Source of the DNA: G965250275 sp965250275
GTDB taxonomy: Bacteria; Pseudomonadota; Alphaproteobacteria; Rhodobacterales; Rhodobacteraceae
Direction: 5' to 3'
DNA: 64,000 nt
NCBI GenBank assembly: GCA_965250275.1
Contig: OZ252297.1
Coordinates: 4,340,001-4,404,000 of the forward strand
Positions 1 to 9,009 of this stretch are shown piece after piece. The position numbers and the translations under genes were made by a program. The stretch's first letter is position 1. Every line of letters starts with the position of its first letter. Under the pieces are notes generated by a model. It had not been told where the DNA came from. It did no database searches and saw only the letters and a list, made by a program, of their open reading frames with translations.

Positions 1-486
1 GGGCTGATGGACCCCATCTACGAAGGGCAACCCATGAGTTTGGAGAAGATCCAATCCATCCTCATACACCTGATCGTCCCAACCTTTGTGATCGGCACCT
101 CCGGCGCGGCAGCAATGATGCAGCGATTGCGCGCAAACATGCTGGACGAATTGGGCAAACCCTATGTGGAGACAGCCATCGCCAAGGGAATGAGCCCGCA
201 GCGGATGCTGACCAAGTACCCGTTGCGCGTGGCCTTCAACCCATTCGTGGCAGATATCGGTAACCTGCTGCCTTCAATGGTGTCGGGCTCTGTTCTGGTG
301 TCGGTGGTGTTGGGATTGCAGACCATTGGGCCGACCCTGTTGACCGCACTCAAAACACAGGACCAATTTCTGGCCGGCTTCGTTTTGATGTTCGTGGCTT
401 TGCTGACCTTGATCGGCACAATGATCTCTGACGTGTTGCTGGTCCTGCTGGACCCGCGCATCCGGTATGAGGGGCGCGAGGCATGA
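1..486 (+). CDS. Dipeptide/oligopeptide ABC transporter permease, DppB/OppB type (5' end outside window)
   Basis: This is the C-terminal part of an inner-membrane permease that would pair with the next gene to import peptides. The reading frame is open from the first base of the window, so the start lies upstream. The visible part has an EAA-type loop (ANMLDELGKPYVETAIAKGM, followed by the region RMLTKYPLRVAFNP) that contacts the ATPase, then several hydrophobic segments. It ends with DVLLVLLDPRIRYEGREA, typical of the DppB C-terminus. The stop codon overlaps the start of the next permease by four bases, which indicates translational coupling. Substrate is unknown because the binding protein and ATPases are not in the window. 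Confidence 0.9.
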   Translation, partial: GLMDPIYEGQPMSLEKIQSILIHLIVPTFVIGTSGAAAMMQRLRANMLDELGKPYVETAIAKGMSPQRMLTKYPLRVAFNPFVADIGNLLPSMVSGSVLVSVVLGLQTIGPTLLTALKTQDQFLAGFVLMFVALLTLIGTMISDVLLVLLDPRIRYEGREA

Positions 487-1637
487 GCAATCAGACTGAA
501 GACCGTTATGTCGATGATGCGGCCTATGACCCGCAGGCCAGCCAGCAGCAGCTGGAACGCAAGGATTTGGATGCGCCGAACTGGCTTCTGATCTGGCGCA
601 AATTCCGGCAACACCGTCTGGGTCTCATCTCCGGCATCTTTTTGCTGTTTTCTTACCTGATGCTGCCCTTTGCCGGGTTCATCGCGCCCTATACCCCGAA
701 TGAACGCTACTCGGATCACCTCTACGCGCCGCCGCAAGCGATCCGCCTGTTTCACGAAGGCCGGCTGATCGGACCCTATGTGTATCCGATCACCGCCGAA
801 GCCGATCTGGAGAATTTCCAATGGGTGTTTGTCCAAGATCTGGAGAACCCCGCGCGGCTGAAGTTCTTTTGTGAAGGCAGCGAATACAAGATCGCGGGCC
901 TGATCCCTTCGCATACACACCTTTTCTGCGCGCCCGAAGGTGCAACAGTCTTTGTTTGGGGGTCGGACCGTTTGGGGCGCGATGTGTTTTCGCGGATATT
1001 CTACGGGGCGCAATTGTCTTTGACAGTCGGGCTGATCGGGATCACCGTCTCATTCCTGCTGGGCATATTCTTTGGCAGTGTGGCGGGCTACTTCGGTGGG
1101 TTTGTCGACTGGGTCATAAACCGGGTGATCGAGATCTTGCGATCGTTACCCGAACTTCCGCTCTGGCTTGCTCTATCAGCTGCGGTCCCGTCCAACTGGG
1201 GACCGGTGGCGGTCTTTTTCATCATATCTGTCATTCTTGGGATACTGGACTGGCCGGGTCTCGCACGGGCCGTCCGGGCCAAGTTCCTGAGCCTGAGAGA
1301 GGAAGAGTACGTGCGCGCCGCTGAAATGATGGGCGCAACATCGGGGAGAGTGATCCGCAAGCACCTGTTGCCGAACTTCATGTCCCACCTGATCGCCTCC
1401 GCCACCCTGTCGATCCCGGCAATGATTCTCGGCGAAACGGCCCTGTCCTTTCTGGGACTCGGCCTGCGGGCGCCGGCGGTTAGCTGGGGCGTTATGCTGA
1501 ACGACGCCCAGAACTTGGCCAGCATCGAAATCTACCCCTGGACCGCGATCCCGATGCTGCCAATCATCGTCGTTGTGCTTGCGTTCAACTTCCTGGGTGA
1601 CGGATTGCGCGACAGCCTTGATCCCTACGAAAGCTGA
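483..1637 (+). CDS. Dipeptide/oligopeptide ABC transporter permease, DppC/OppC type
   Basis: This is the partner permease, 384 residues. It has an N-terminal cytosolic tail, a first membrane segment near residues 52-72, and a long periplasmic stretch of about 100 residues before the transmembrane core, as in many OppC-like proteins. The EAA loop reads EEEYVRAAEMMGATSGRVIR, followed by KHLLPN. Later motifs GETALSFLGLGL and FNFLGDGLRDSLDP are standard for the DppC branch. It overlaps the upstream permease by four bases. Two short GC-rich hairpins follow the stop. The family is clear; the substrate is not. Confidence 0.93.
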   Translation: MSNQTEDRYVDDAAYDPQASQQQLERKDLDAPNWLLIWRKFRQHRLGLISGIFLLFSYLMLPFAGFIAPYTPNERYSDHLYAPPQAIRLFHEGRLIGPYVYPITAEADLENFQWVFVQDLENPARLKFFCEGSEYKIAGLIPSHTHLFCAPEGATVFVWGSDRLGRDVFSRIFYGAQLSLTVGLIGITVSFLLGIFFGSVAGYFGGFVDWVINRVIEILRSLPELPLWLALSAAVPSNWGPVAVFFIISVILGILDWPGLARAVRAKFLSLREEEYVRAAEMMGATSGRVIRKHLLPNFMSHLIASATLSIPAMILGETALSFLGLGLRAPAVSWGVMLNDAQNLASIEIYPWTAIPMLPIIVVVLAFNFLGDGLRDSLDPYES

Positions 1638-1639
1638 CA

Positions 1640-1669
1640 CCCCGCAGTCCGGGGCGCGGATAGTCCGCG
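1640..1669. terminator. Two short hairpins between convergent genes
   Basis: CCCCG-CAGTC-CGGGG (1640-1654) is followed directly by CGCGGA-TAG-TCCGCG (1655-1669), between the ends of two converging genes. There is no T-run, so a bidirectional terminator role is only inferred. Confidence 0.4.
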
Positions 1670-1685
1670 TCCTGAGCGGCTCCTA

Positions 1686-2525
1686 TCAGGGCAGTGTTGG
1701 TGCAATCAGATACAGGGCCTGCATCGCCTGACCCGGCTTTGCGCCCGGCAGGGTCTCCTCAAAGATTTGCGCCATCGTGCCATTGGCATAGAGCCCGGAC
1801 ACGATGCCATCGATCAACAACCGGAAATCGGCATCCCCACGGGTCAGCGCAAGACCATGCTTTTCGATGGTCAGAAGCCGGTCCATGACATTGAAGTCAT
1901 CACCTTTCTCGCTGTTGGCTTTGAGGAACATCAGGATCGACTGATCAGCAAAGTACGCTTCAAGCTCGCCAGCCTCCATCGCGGCCATACCCGTGACGTG
2001 GCTGTCGAAGACGACGACCTCGGGAGTCAGTCCCGTCGCTTCGAGCGTGTTTTCCAACGCTTCTTCGGTCGTTGTGCCTCCCCGGACGCCGACCTTTTTG
2101 TCCGCCAGTGCGGTTAGGTTGGATTCGGTTCCAACAGGCAACATGACTGCCGATCCGTCCACATATGTCGGCACGGAGAAATCCACGATATCGCGACGCG
2201 ACAATGTAATCGTGGCGGCGCCGCACAGCAGATCGATTTCGCCACTGGCAACTTTGTCGAACCGATCCTCGGCGGTGACTTCGATGAACTCCGCGTTCAG
2301 TTCTTCAAGTTGAAGATAGTTCGCAACGGCCTGTGCAATCTGGCTGCAAACCAGCAGCGAAAATCCGGCAGGGCGCCCTTCCGCATCGCGGTAGGAAAGC
2401 GGCGGCGCATCAGTGCGAAAGCCCAGATTAAAGGTGTTGGTCTCTTTGATGCGATCCAGCGTCTGCGCCTGAGATGTGGCCGCCGCAATCACCAGCACGG
2501 CGGCAGAAAGGAGAGTCCTGATCAT
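1686..2525 (-). CDS. Amino-acid-type ABC transporter substrate-binding protein (family 3)
   Basis: A periplasmic solute-binding protein of the SBP_bac_3 family, about 279 residues. The chosen ATG gives a clean signal peptide (MIRTLLSAAVLVIAAATSQAQ) and is preceded by AGGAA. The ORF stays open further upstream, but that extension lacks signal-peptide features. Family landmarks are the early LGFRTDAPPLSYRD, GEIDLLCGAATITLSRRDIVDFS and KVGVRGGTTTEEALE. No permease or ATPase gene adjoins it, so it is an orphan binding protein or serves a transporter elsewhere. The ligand is probably an amino acid or similar small polar molecule, but this cannot be fixed from sequence. Confidence 0.85.
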   Translation of the reverse strand: MIRTLLSAAVLVIAAATSQAQTLDRIKETNTFNLGFRTDAPPLSYRDAEGRPAGFSLLVCSQIAQAVANYLQLEELNAEFIEVTAEDRFDKVASGEIDLLCGAATITLSRRDIVDFSVPTYVDGSAVMLPVGTESNLTALADKKVGVRGGTTTEEALENTLEATGLTPEVVVFDSHVTGMAAMEAGELEAYFADQSILMFLKANSEKGDDFNVMDRLLTIEKHGLALTRGDADFRLLIDGIVSGLYANGTMAQIFEETLPGAKPGQAMQALYLIAPTLP

Positions 2526-2677
2526 GTTTTTTGTTCCTGAGGCCTGAGGTTTTGCGCACCCTATCTGCGTGGCCAGGCATAGCCAAGCAACCAATCCGTA
2601 CACTGCGATTTGAGCAGAGTGGTCGGCGTGCTCTTGCCGGTGCGGGAGGTGAACGGACTGTTCGCTTCCGGGACAGG

Positions 2678-5083
2678 CTACCGGTCGTCACCACTTTCGT
2701 TGACGTCATCCATGAAGTCGTCGTCGATCGCGGCCTGCACCGCGCCAGTGACGGCCTCTCTCTGCTTGGGCGTCAGGTCTTCGGCCTTTTCGTCGGCCAG
2801 CCGGACCGTCACTTCACGATGCGCAAACTTGATGCCTTCGCGGGCGAACAAACGCCGGATGTCTTCGTAGACACGCTTGCGGACAAGCCACTGGTCCCCC
2901 GGTTTCGTCATGAATTTGACCCGGATGATCATCGCGCTGTCCTGCATCTCTATGACCCCTTGGGATTTCAGGGGCTGGATGAAGTTAGACCCGATCACCG
3001 GATCGTCGAGCAATTCTATCCCGAGATTCTTGATCAGCTTGCGCACCTTTTCGACATCGGTGTCATACGTCACGCGCAGGGGCAGTTTCATGATGACCCA
3101 GTCACGGGAATAGTTGGTCAGAACCTGAATTTCACCAAAAGGGATGGTGTTCAGCGCGCCCAGATGATGGCGCAGCTGGAACGATCGGACCGAGATTTTC
3201 TCGACCGTGCCTTTGACGCTTCCAATGTCGATGTACTCGCCTTTGCGGAACGCATCATCGATCAGGAAAAACGCGCCCGAGAAGATATCCCGCACCAGTG
3301 TCTGTGCACCAAATCCCACGGCAAGACCGATAACACCGGCTCCGGCAAACAGCGGGCTGACGTTAACACCCAGTTCAAGCAGGGCAATCAGTCCGATGGA
3401 AACCACAACCACAGCCAGGATCGCTCCGCGAAACAGGGGCAACAGCGTGGCCAACCGGCTCGCCCCGGTCACACCGCCTTCATCCCCAAGTTCACCCTCT
3501 TCGGCGTCGCCGGATTCCTCCTCGATCTTGCTGTCGATCCAAATCCGGAACAGGTGATAGATCACGTACCCGATGAACACGATTGAAACGACATCGACCA
3601 GCCTGTCGAACAGCGAGTCAGACAGAAGGGTGTTTTCGGGGTCCCAAATCCGGATCAGCGCATAGCATCCGGCGACGAAGGCCAGAATGCCCGAGACACG
3701 GCGCGCCAACTGTTCATAGGTCGCCATAGCATGCGGGGCTCGTTCGGGACGCCCGCTGTGCTCGATTTCAAACGCGTCTTCACCGAAGCGTTCTTCGGCA
3801 TCAGCATTTGCGAGATCACTGTTGATGCGGGCGATGTTTCTGGCCCGTTCGAAGTAAGCCTCGATCAGGAAATTGATGACGCCGTAGACCGCGACGATCG
3901 ACAGCAGAACCATGTACGCGCCGGCAATCAGCGGGATCGAAATCGGTTGTTCCAGAACGAGGTCAAAGGCCTGTTCGAGCCAACCAAACACCATATAGGC
4001 GATCAGGATTGGGGCCCAGGCGTAAGAGACCACACGCGTCAACCAGGCCACCTCTTCGGGGTCGCGCCCGCTGCGGATCGCATTCGATATTGGGCGCGCA
4101 TTGAACAGGACCATGAGAATGTTGCCGATCGCCCCGATCAAGCCCAAGCCACCATAGACGATGGCATAGAGATTGTAGTTCAGACCGAAATCCTGGACCC
4201 AGCTCGATACCATGTAAGCCGACACATCATAGGTTGCGAGTATCCATGCCCAGGTGTAGAGCCGTTTCGCATCACGATCAGAAAAGATCGGGATCCGGTG
4301 CTGGCTCATGTAGGGCGACAGGATCATCCGCCACAGGTCCGAAATTGTGCGGATGATGAAGTAACCGGTGTAGATGGCAGCGATCGTAAACTGGATCGAC
4401 AAATCGTCGGCGCCTTCGCGCGACCCGAAGATCAAGGTGCCCGCCACATATGCCACGATCATCGAGAATATCGTGCCGCCAATGCCCGCGATGAAGCGAA
4501 ACACAAGGAACGGCATTTTTTCGCGATAGCCTTGCGGGTTTTCGCGAACGCGCGCGACGACGAAGCCTCGGACCAGGCGTTTGCCGTAAATCTCCGTGGT
4601 CAGGAACCGCGCGCCCAGAAACAGCAGCAATGTCCAGAACACCACTTCGACGTAGGTCATGATCCGTCCGTCAGGACTGGTCGCGCGCAGAATGAAAGCG
4701 ACTTCGCTGATGGAGTTTGGCAGCGCGTCCAGCCTTTCGCTCAACCGCGCGCGGAAGGCCTGCACCTCTGACTGCGCCTTCATCAGGCTGGAGGCACCTT
4801 CCATCGAACTGCTATCGGATTGTGCGGCAGAGTCTTCAGGTCCGGTCGCCAGAAGATTGCCTTTGGCGTCCACCACAACGACGCTCACGCCACTTTCTGC
4901 AGCTTGTTTGATGGCGTCTGCCAGACCCGTGTCTTCGGTTTGCTGGCTGTCAACACCCCCGGTCGCGATGCTGGTGATGCTTTGAGCTTCGGCGGCGACA
5001 ACGAGGCATAGCGTCAGAAGCACGCCTGCCAGAAGGCTGAAGAGGGACTGGGCCATTAGCGGGCGGGTCGTTCGAAATCTCAC
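2678..5083 (-). CDS. Large MscS-family mechanosensitive channel with DUF3772-type N-terminus
   Basis: An 801-residue inner-membrane protein. After a signal sequence there is a periplasmic region of roughly 110 residues (coiled-coil-like, rich in Ala/Glu/Ser), then about ten hydrophobic segments and a C-terminal MscS core. The pore-lining helix and following beta domain are visible as GVNVSPLFAGAGVIGLAVGF and VRDIFSGAFFLIDDAFRKGE. Such proteins release solutes during osmotic downshock. The GTG start is favoured over an internal ATG nine codons later because it supplies the basic n-region (RFRTTR) of the signal peptide. No convincing ribosome site precedes either. The 80-residue acidic tail has no assigned role. 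Confidence 0.88.
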   Translation of the reverse strand: MRFRTTRPLMAQSLFSLLAGVLLTLCLVVAAEAQSITSIATGGVDSQQTEDTGLADAIKQAAESGVSVVVVDAKGNLLATGPEDSAAQSDSSSMEGASSLMKAQSEVQAFRARLSERLDALPNSISEVAFILRATSPDGRIMTYVEVVFWTLLLFLGARFLTTEIYGKRLVRGFVVARVRENPQGYREKMPFLVFRFIAGIGGTIFSMIVAYVAGTLIFGSREGADDLSIQFTIAAIYTGYFIIRTISDLWRMILSPYMSQHRIPIFSDRDAKRLYTWAWILATYDVSAYMVSSWVQDFGLNYNLYAIVYGGLGLIGAIGNILMVLFNARPISNAIRSGRDPEEVAWLTRVVSYAWAPILIAYMVFGWLEQAFDLVLEQPISIPLIAGAYMVLLSIVAVYGVINFLIEAYFERARNIARINSDLANADAEERFGEDAFEIEHSGRPERAPHAMATYEQLARRVSGILAFVAGCYALIRIWDPENTLLSDSLFDRLVDVVSIVFIGYVIYHLFRIWIDSKIEEESGDAEEGELGDEGGVTGASRLATLLPLFRGAILAVVVVSIGLIALLELGVNVSPLFAGAGVIGLAVGFGAQTLVRDIFSGAFFLIDDAFRKGEYIDIGSVKGTVEKISVRSFQLRHHLGALNTIPFGEIQVLTNYSRDWVIMKLPLRVTYDTDVEKVRKLIKNLGIELLDDPVIGSNFIQPLKSQGVIEMQDSAMIIRVKFMTKPGDQWLVRKRVYEDIRRLFAREGIKFAHREVTVRLADEKAEDLTPKQREAVTGAVQAAIDDDFMDDVNESGDDR

Positions 5084-5254
5084 GTGACAACGCTAATCAA
5101 GAGGTCTTCCCGGTGCAATCCCATTGAATTTGCGACACCAAACAAAATCGTTGGCGGCGAACGAAGGAAAAAACGCACTGGAAACTCAGTTGCGATTGAG
5201 GCAGAGGGGCAGCGGTTCCGCGTGGAACCCAGAGCGTCAGTATAAGGGGCGGCC

Positions 5255-6535
5255 ATGTCACAGGAGAACCGGACCGAACGCATCGCCGTTTTGGGGCTGG
5301 GTTATGTTGGGCTGCCACTGGCCTTGGCATTCTCCCGTGCCGGTTTTGATACAATTGGTTACGACACGGACCCGGACCTGATTGCTGCACTGCTTCAAGG
5401 CAGGGACCGCAACGGTGAAGTCGCGGAGCAATCGCTTCGGGAAACCCAGATGCGCTTTACTGACGAGGTGGCTGACCTTGCTGGATGCACGGCCTTTGTG
5501 CTGGCAGTACCGACCCCGGTCACCGATGCCCGCAAACCGGATCTGACCCCGTTGCGACAGGCCTGCGCCTTGATCGGCGCACACCTGACACCCGGCGCAC
5601 TGGTCATCGTCGAGAGCACTGTCTACCCGGGCGTGACCGAAGAGATCTGCGGTCCCGAACTGGCGGCCAGCAGCGGGTTGCGCGTCGGAGAGCAGATCAA
5701 GCTGGCGTACTCACCGGAACGGGTGAACCCCGGTGATGCGGAGCATTCCCTGGAAAGCGTGGTCAAGATTATCTCGGCACAGGACACTGAAACACTGGAC
5801 CGGGTGGAGAGCCTGTATGCCCCCGTCGTCAAGGCGGGGTTGCACCGTGCGTCTTCAATCATGACAGCCGAGGCCGCCAAGGTGATCGAGAACACGCAGC
5901 GCGATCTCAACATTGCGTTGGTCAACGAGTTCGCGCTTATCTTTTCGCGACTGAAGCTCGACACGCTCGAAGTGCTGGAGGCTGCGGGCACCAAATGGAA
6001 CTTTCTGCCCTTCAAACCGGGGCTGGTCGGCGGGCACTGTATCGGTGTCGATCCCTACTATCTGACCTACCGCGCCGAACAGCTGGGCTACCATCCCGAA
6101 GTGATCCTTGCTGGGCGTCGGATCAACGACACGATGGGCCGCCACGTGACACAGGAGCTGATCAAGGCCCTGTTGGAGCGCAAAGCCGATCTGAGCCAGG
6201 CCAAGGTCCTGATCATGGGTTTTGCGTTCAAAGAGAATTGTGCTGATGTTCGAAACACCCGCGTTGCGGACATTGCTGCCGAGTTGTCGGCGTACTCCAT
6301 TGCTTCTGATGTATTTGATCCTTGGGTGGATCCCGGCGCGGTACGGGCAGAATACGGGATCGACCCTGTTTCCACGCCAAATGCCGGAGACTACGACGCA
6401 ATCATTGTGGCCGTGGGGCACACCCAGTTCATAGAAATGGGCAGCGAGGCAATCCGCGGCTTGGGAAAACCGGGAGCGGTGTTGTATGACGTCAAGGGGA
6501 TCTTCGGGAAATCCGGCGCGGATCTGAGACTATAG
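5255..6535 (+). CDS. Nucleotide-sugar dehydrogenase (UDP-HexNAc 6-dehydrogenase, TviB/WbpA-like)
   Basis: A 426-residue NAD-dependent enzyme that oxidises a UDP-sugar to the uronic acid. The N-terminal Rossmann motif is VLGLGYVGLPLALAFSRAGF. A central domain follows, with PERVNPGD. The catalytic cysteine lies in GLVGGHCIGVDPYYLTYRAE, which is characteristic of the UDP-N-acetyl-hexosamine dehydrogenase (TviB/VipA) branch rather than of plain UDP-glucose dehydrogenases. The C-terminal domain has GFAFKENCADVRNTR. It is the first gene of a nine-gene same-strand cluster and presumably makes the activated uronic acid used by the glycosyltransferases downstream. The exact sugar (GlcNAc or GalNAc) is not decided by the sequence. 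Confidence 0.92.
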   Translation: MSQENRTERIAVLGLGYVGLPLALAFSRAGFDTIGYDTDPDLIAALLQGRDRNGEVAEQSLRETQMRFTDEVADLAGCTAFVLAVPTPVTDARKPDLTPLRQACALIGAHLTPGALVIVESTVYPGVTEEICGPELAASSGLRVGEQIKLAYSPERVNPGDAEHSLESVVKIISAQDTETLDRVESLYAPVVKAGLHRASSIMTAEAAKVIENTQRDLNIALVNEFALIFSRLKLDTLEVLEAAGTKWNFLPFKPGLVGGHCIGVDPYYLTYRAEQLGYHPEVILAGRRINDTMGRHVTQELIKALLERKADLSQAKVLIMGFAFKENCADVRNTRVADIAAELSAYSIASDVFDPWVDPGAVRAEYGIDPVSTPNAGDYDAIIVAVGHTQFIEMGSEAIRGLGKPGAVLYDVKGIFGKSGADLRL

Positions 6536-6543
6536 GCAGATCG

Positions 6544-7767
6544 ATGGATCGGACGACGACACCAAAACCTTCCAGCGCAGAGGCCCGACCGCCACGGATC
6601 ATGCTCTACAGCCATGACACGTTCGGATTGGGTCATCTGCGTCGGTCGCGCGCCCTCGCAAACGCGATCACCCGCGCTGTGCCCGACGCATCGGCTCTCA
6701 TTCTTACAGGTTCCCCTGTGGTTGGACGGTTTGCCTTCCCGCCCAGTGTAGATCACCTGCGGCTTCCGGGTGTGATCAAGCGCAGCGACGGTTCATACGT
6801 GTCGCAGACAATGGGCATGGATATTGATGAGACCACGGAAATGCGCGCCGGCCTCATCACCTCAACCGCAGACCAGTACGACCCAGACATTCTGATCGTG
6901 GACAAAGAACCCAACGGTTTTCGCGGCGAATTGTTACCCACGCTCGATTTGCTCCGCAGCCAGGGGCACACACGGATCGTTCTGGGCCTGCGCGACGTAC
7001 TGGATGATCCCGAAACACTCGCGGTGGAATGGGACCGAAAAGGCTCTATCGAAGCCATGGAGCGCTATTACGACGAGATTTGGATCTACGGCCAGCGCTG
7101 CATTTATGATCCGACGGCCGGATTGAACCTCAGCCCTGCCGTTCGGTCCAGGATGCACTATACCGGCTATCTGCGGCGCGATCTGCATGTGCCACCGACG
7201 CCGGACGAAGACCCTTATGTTTTGATCACCCCCGGTGGTGGCGGGGACGGCCAGGCCATGGTCAACCTGGTGTTGTCGGCCTATGAACAGGACCCCACGC
7301 TCTCGCCACGGGCCATGCTTGTCTACGGTCCGTTCCTATCGGGTGAGACGCGACAGGACTTCGAAGATCGTGTTGCAGCACTCAACGGACGCGTAACAGC
7401 GGTCGGGTTTGAATCACAGATTGAAACGCTGTTCGCGGGTGCCGAAGGTGTCATTTGCATGGGCGGCTACAACACGTTTTGCGAAGTCCTGTCCTTTGAC
7501 AAACGTGCCGTCATTGTCCCGCGAACAGTGCCGCGACTGGAACAGCACATCCGCGCCAGCCGTGCTGAGGAACTTGGGCTTGTCCGCATGCTCGACGAAA
7601 AGCGGGACGGACTGGACACGCACTCCATGATCAAAGCGATCCGGAGTCTTCCAGAACAAAACCTGCCCTCCCAAAACATGCCTGCGGGTATGCTCGACGG
7701 ACTGGATTACGTTACGCGTCGTGTCACAAGCCTGCTCGGCGCACGGTCGGACTGCGCGGCAGAATGA
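6544..7767 (+). CDS. MurG-fold glycosyltransferase of the COG4671 type
   Basis: A predicted cytosolic glycosyltransferase, 407 residues, GT-B fold. The N-terminal acceptor-side motif MLYSHDTFGLGHLRRSRALA and the C-terminal donor-side motif CMGGYNTFCEVLSFDKRAVI followed by VPR are those of the predicted-glycosyltransferase group related to MurG and GT28. A glycine-rich turn (ITPGGGGDGQ) precedes the donor domain. It starts eight bases after the dehydrogenase stop and overlaps the next gene by ATGA. A second member of the same type lies in this operon at 10682-11818. Donor and acceptor are unknown. Confidence 0.8.
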   Translation: MDRTTTPKPSSAEARPPRIMLYSHDTFGLGHLRRSRALANAITRAVPDASALILTGSPVVGRFAFPPSVDHLRLPGVIKRSDGSYVSQTMGMDIDETTEMRAGLITSTADQYDPDILIVDKEPNGFRGELLPTLDLLRSQGHTRIVLGLRDVLDDPETLAVEWDRKGSIEAMERYYDEIWIYGQRCIYDPTAGLNLSPAVRSRMHYTGYLRRDLHVPPTPDEDPYVLITPGGGGDGQAMVNLVLSAYEQDPTLSPRAMLVYGPFLSGETRQDFEDRVAALNGRVTAVGFESQIETLFAGAEGVICMGGYNTFCEVLSFDKRAVIVPRTVPRLEQHIRASRAEELGLVRMLDEKRDGLDTHSMIKAIRSLPEQNLPSQNMPAGMLDGLDYVTRRVTSLLGARSDCAAE

Positions 7768-9008
7768 GCTCGGATTCCACGCCGTTGGCGGTGCTGGTCA
7801 AGGGCTGGCCGCGCCTGTCCGAAACCTTCATAGCGCAGGAACTTGTGGCGCTGGAAGAAGCCGGTCACCGGTTCGACATTTGGTCCCTGCGACACCCGAC
7901 CGACACAAAGCGCCACCCGCTGCATGATCGGCTGCAAGCGCGCGTGCGCTATCTGCCCGAGTACCTCTATCAGGAACCTGAGCGTGTTTGGACCGCCCGC
8001 GACGCCGCAAAATCGCTCCCCGGCTACGACGCGGCCTATGAGATATGGCGCCGCGATCTGCGGCGCGACACCAGTCCCAACCGTGTGCGACGGTTCGGTC
8101 AGGCCTGCGTTTTGGCCCACGAAATGCCTGCGGATGTGCGCGGTCTCTACGCACATTTCCTGCACACACCTTCGTCCGTTGCGCGTTACGCCGCGATCAT
8201 GCGCGGTCTGCCCTGGTCTTTCTCGGCCCATGCCAAGGACATCTGGACCTCGCCGGACTGGGAGTTGCGGGAAAAGCTGACAGCCGCAAGCCATGGAGCA
8301 GCCTTCGGCGCGACCTGCACCGCTTATGGCGCCCAGCACCTGCGGGCGTTGTCGGACGATCCGGACCGCATCGATCTGGTCTATCATGGGCTTGATCTGT
8401 CGCGGTTCCCTGCTCCGCCCGACCGACCCGCACGCGCGCCCAACGCCCCTTTTCACATGCTCTCCGTCGGACGTCTGGTCGAAAAGAAAGGTTTCGACCG
8501 CCTGATCTCCGCGCTGGCCCTGCTGCCTGCCAAGCTGGATTGGTCATGGACCCATATCGGAGGCGGCGATCTGAAGGAGCAACTTCAGGCTCAGGCAAAG
8601 TCCCTTGGTATCGAGGCGCGTCTCATCTGGAAGGGCGCCTGCGATCAGCCCGAGGTGATAGGTGCCATGCGGGACGCTGACCTGTTTGTTCTTCCCAGCC
8701 GCATTGCGAGCGACGGAGACCGGGACGGTCTGCCCAATGTTCTCATGGAAGCCGCCTCGCAGCGCTTGCCGATCCTGTCGACCGCGGTCTCTGCGATCCC
8801 CGAGTTCATCGAAAGCGGAATTCACGGATTGTTGGTTGAGGACACGCCCGACGCCCTCGCGGATGCGATGACAGAACTGGCGTCTGACCCGGTTCGTACG
8901 GGCGCGATGGCCCAGGCCGCGCTGGATCGACTGACTGGCAGCTTTTTGATGGCACCAGGCATCGCACGCCTCTCAGAACGCCTGAACCGTCTGACAACCG
9001 GGGCGTAG
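7764..9008 (+). CDS. Glycosyltransferase, GT4 family
   Basis: A 414-residue GT-B enzyme. The N-terminus (KGWPRLSETFIAQELVALEE) resembles the colanic-acid/exopolysaccharide GT4 subgroup. The donor domain has MLSVGRLVEKKGFDRLISAL and DGLPNVLMEAASQRLPILST, which contains the usual E-x7-E region. The stretch SAHAKDIWTS suits the acceptor side. The start codon overlaps the stop of the preceding gene (ATGA), so the two are likely translated together. Family assignment is firm; the linkage formed is not predictable. Confidence 0.87.
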   Translation: MSSDSTPLAVLVKGWPRLSETFIAQELVALEEAGHRFDIWSLRHPTDTKRHPLHDRLQARVRYLPEYLYQEPERVWTARDAAKSLPGYDAAYEIWRRDLRRDTSPNRVRRFGQACVLAHEMPADVRGLYAHFLHTPSSVARYAAIMRGLPWSFSAHAKDIWTSPDWELREKLTAASHGAAFGATCTAYGAQHLRALSDDPDRIDLVYHGLDLSRFPAPPDRPARAPNAPFHMLSVGRLVEKKGFDRLISALALLPAKLDWSWTHIGGGDLKEQLQAQAKSLGIEARLIWKGACDQPEVIGAMRDADLFVLPSRIASDGDRDGLPNVLMEAASQRLPILSTAVSAIPEFIESGIHGLLVEDTPDALADAMTELASDPVRTGAMAQAALDRLTGSFLMAPGIARLSERLNRLTTGA

Positions 9009-9009
9009 G

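Noticed and set aside
162..1013. A 283-codon minus-strand frame across the two permease genes
   Set aside because: It is antisense to clearly homologous permeases and has no motif.
2531..3586. A 351-codon plus-strand frame within the MscS-type gene
   Set aside because: It is antisense to the conserved pore region; the amino acid composition is that of a shadow frame.
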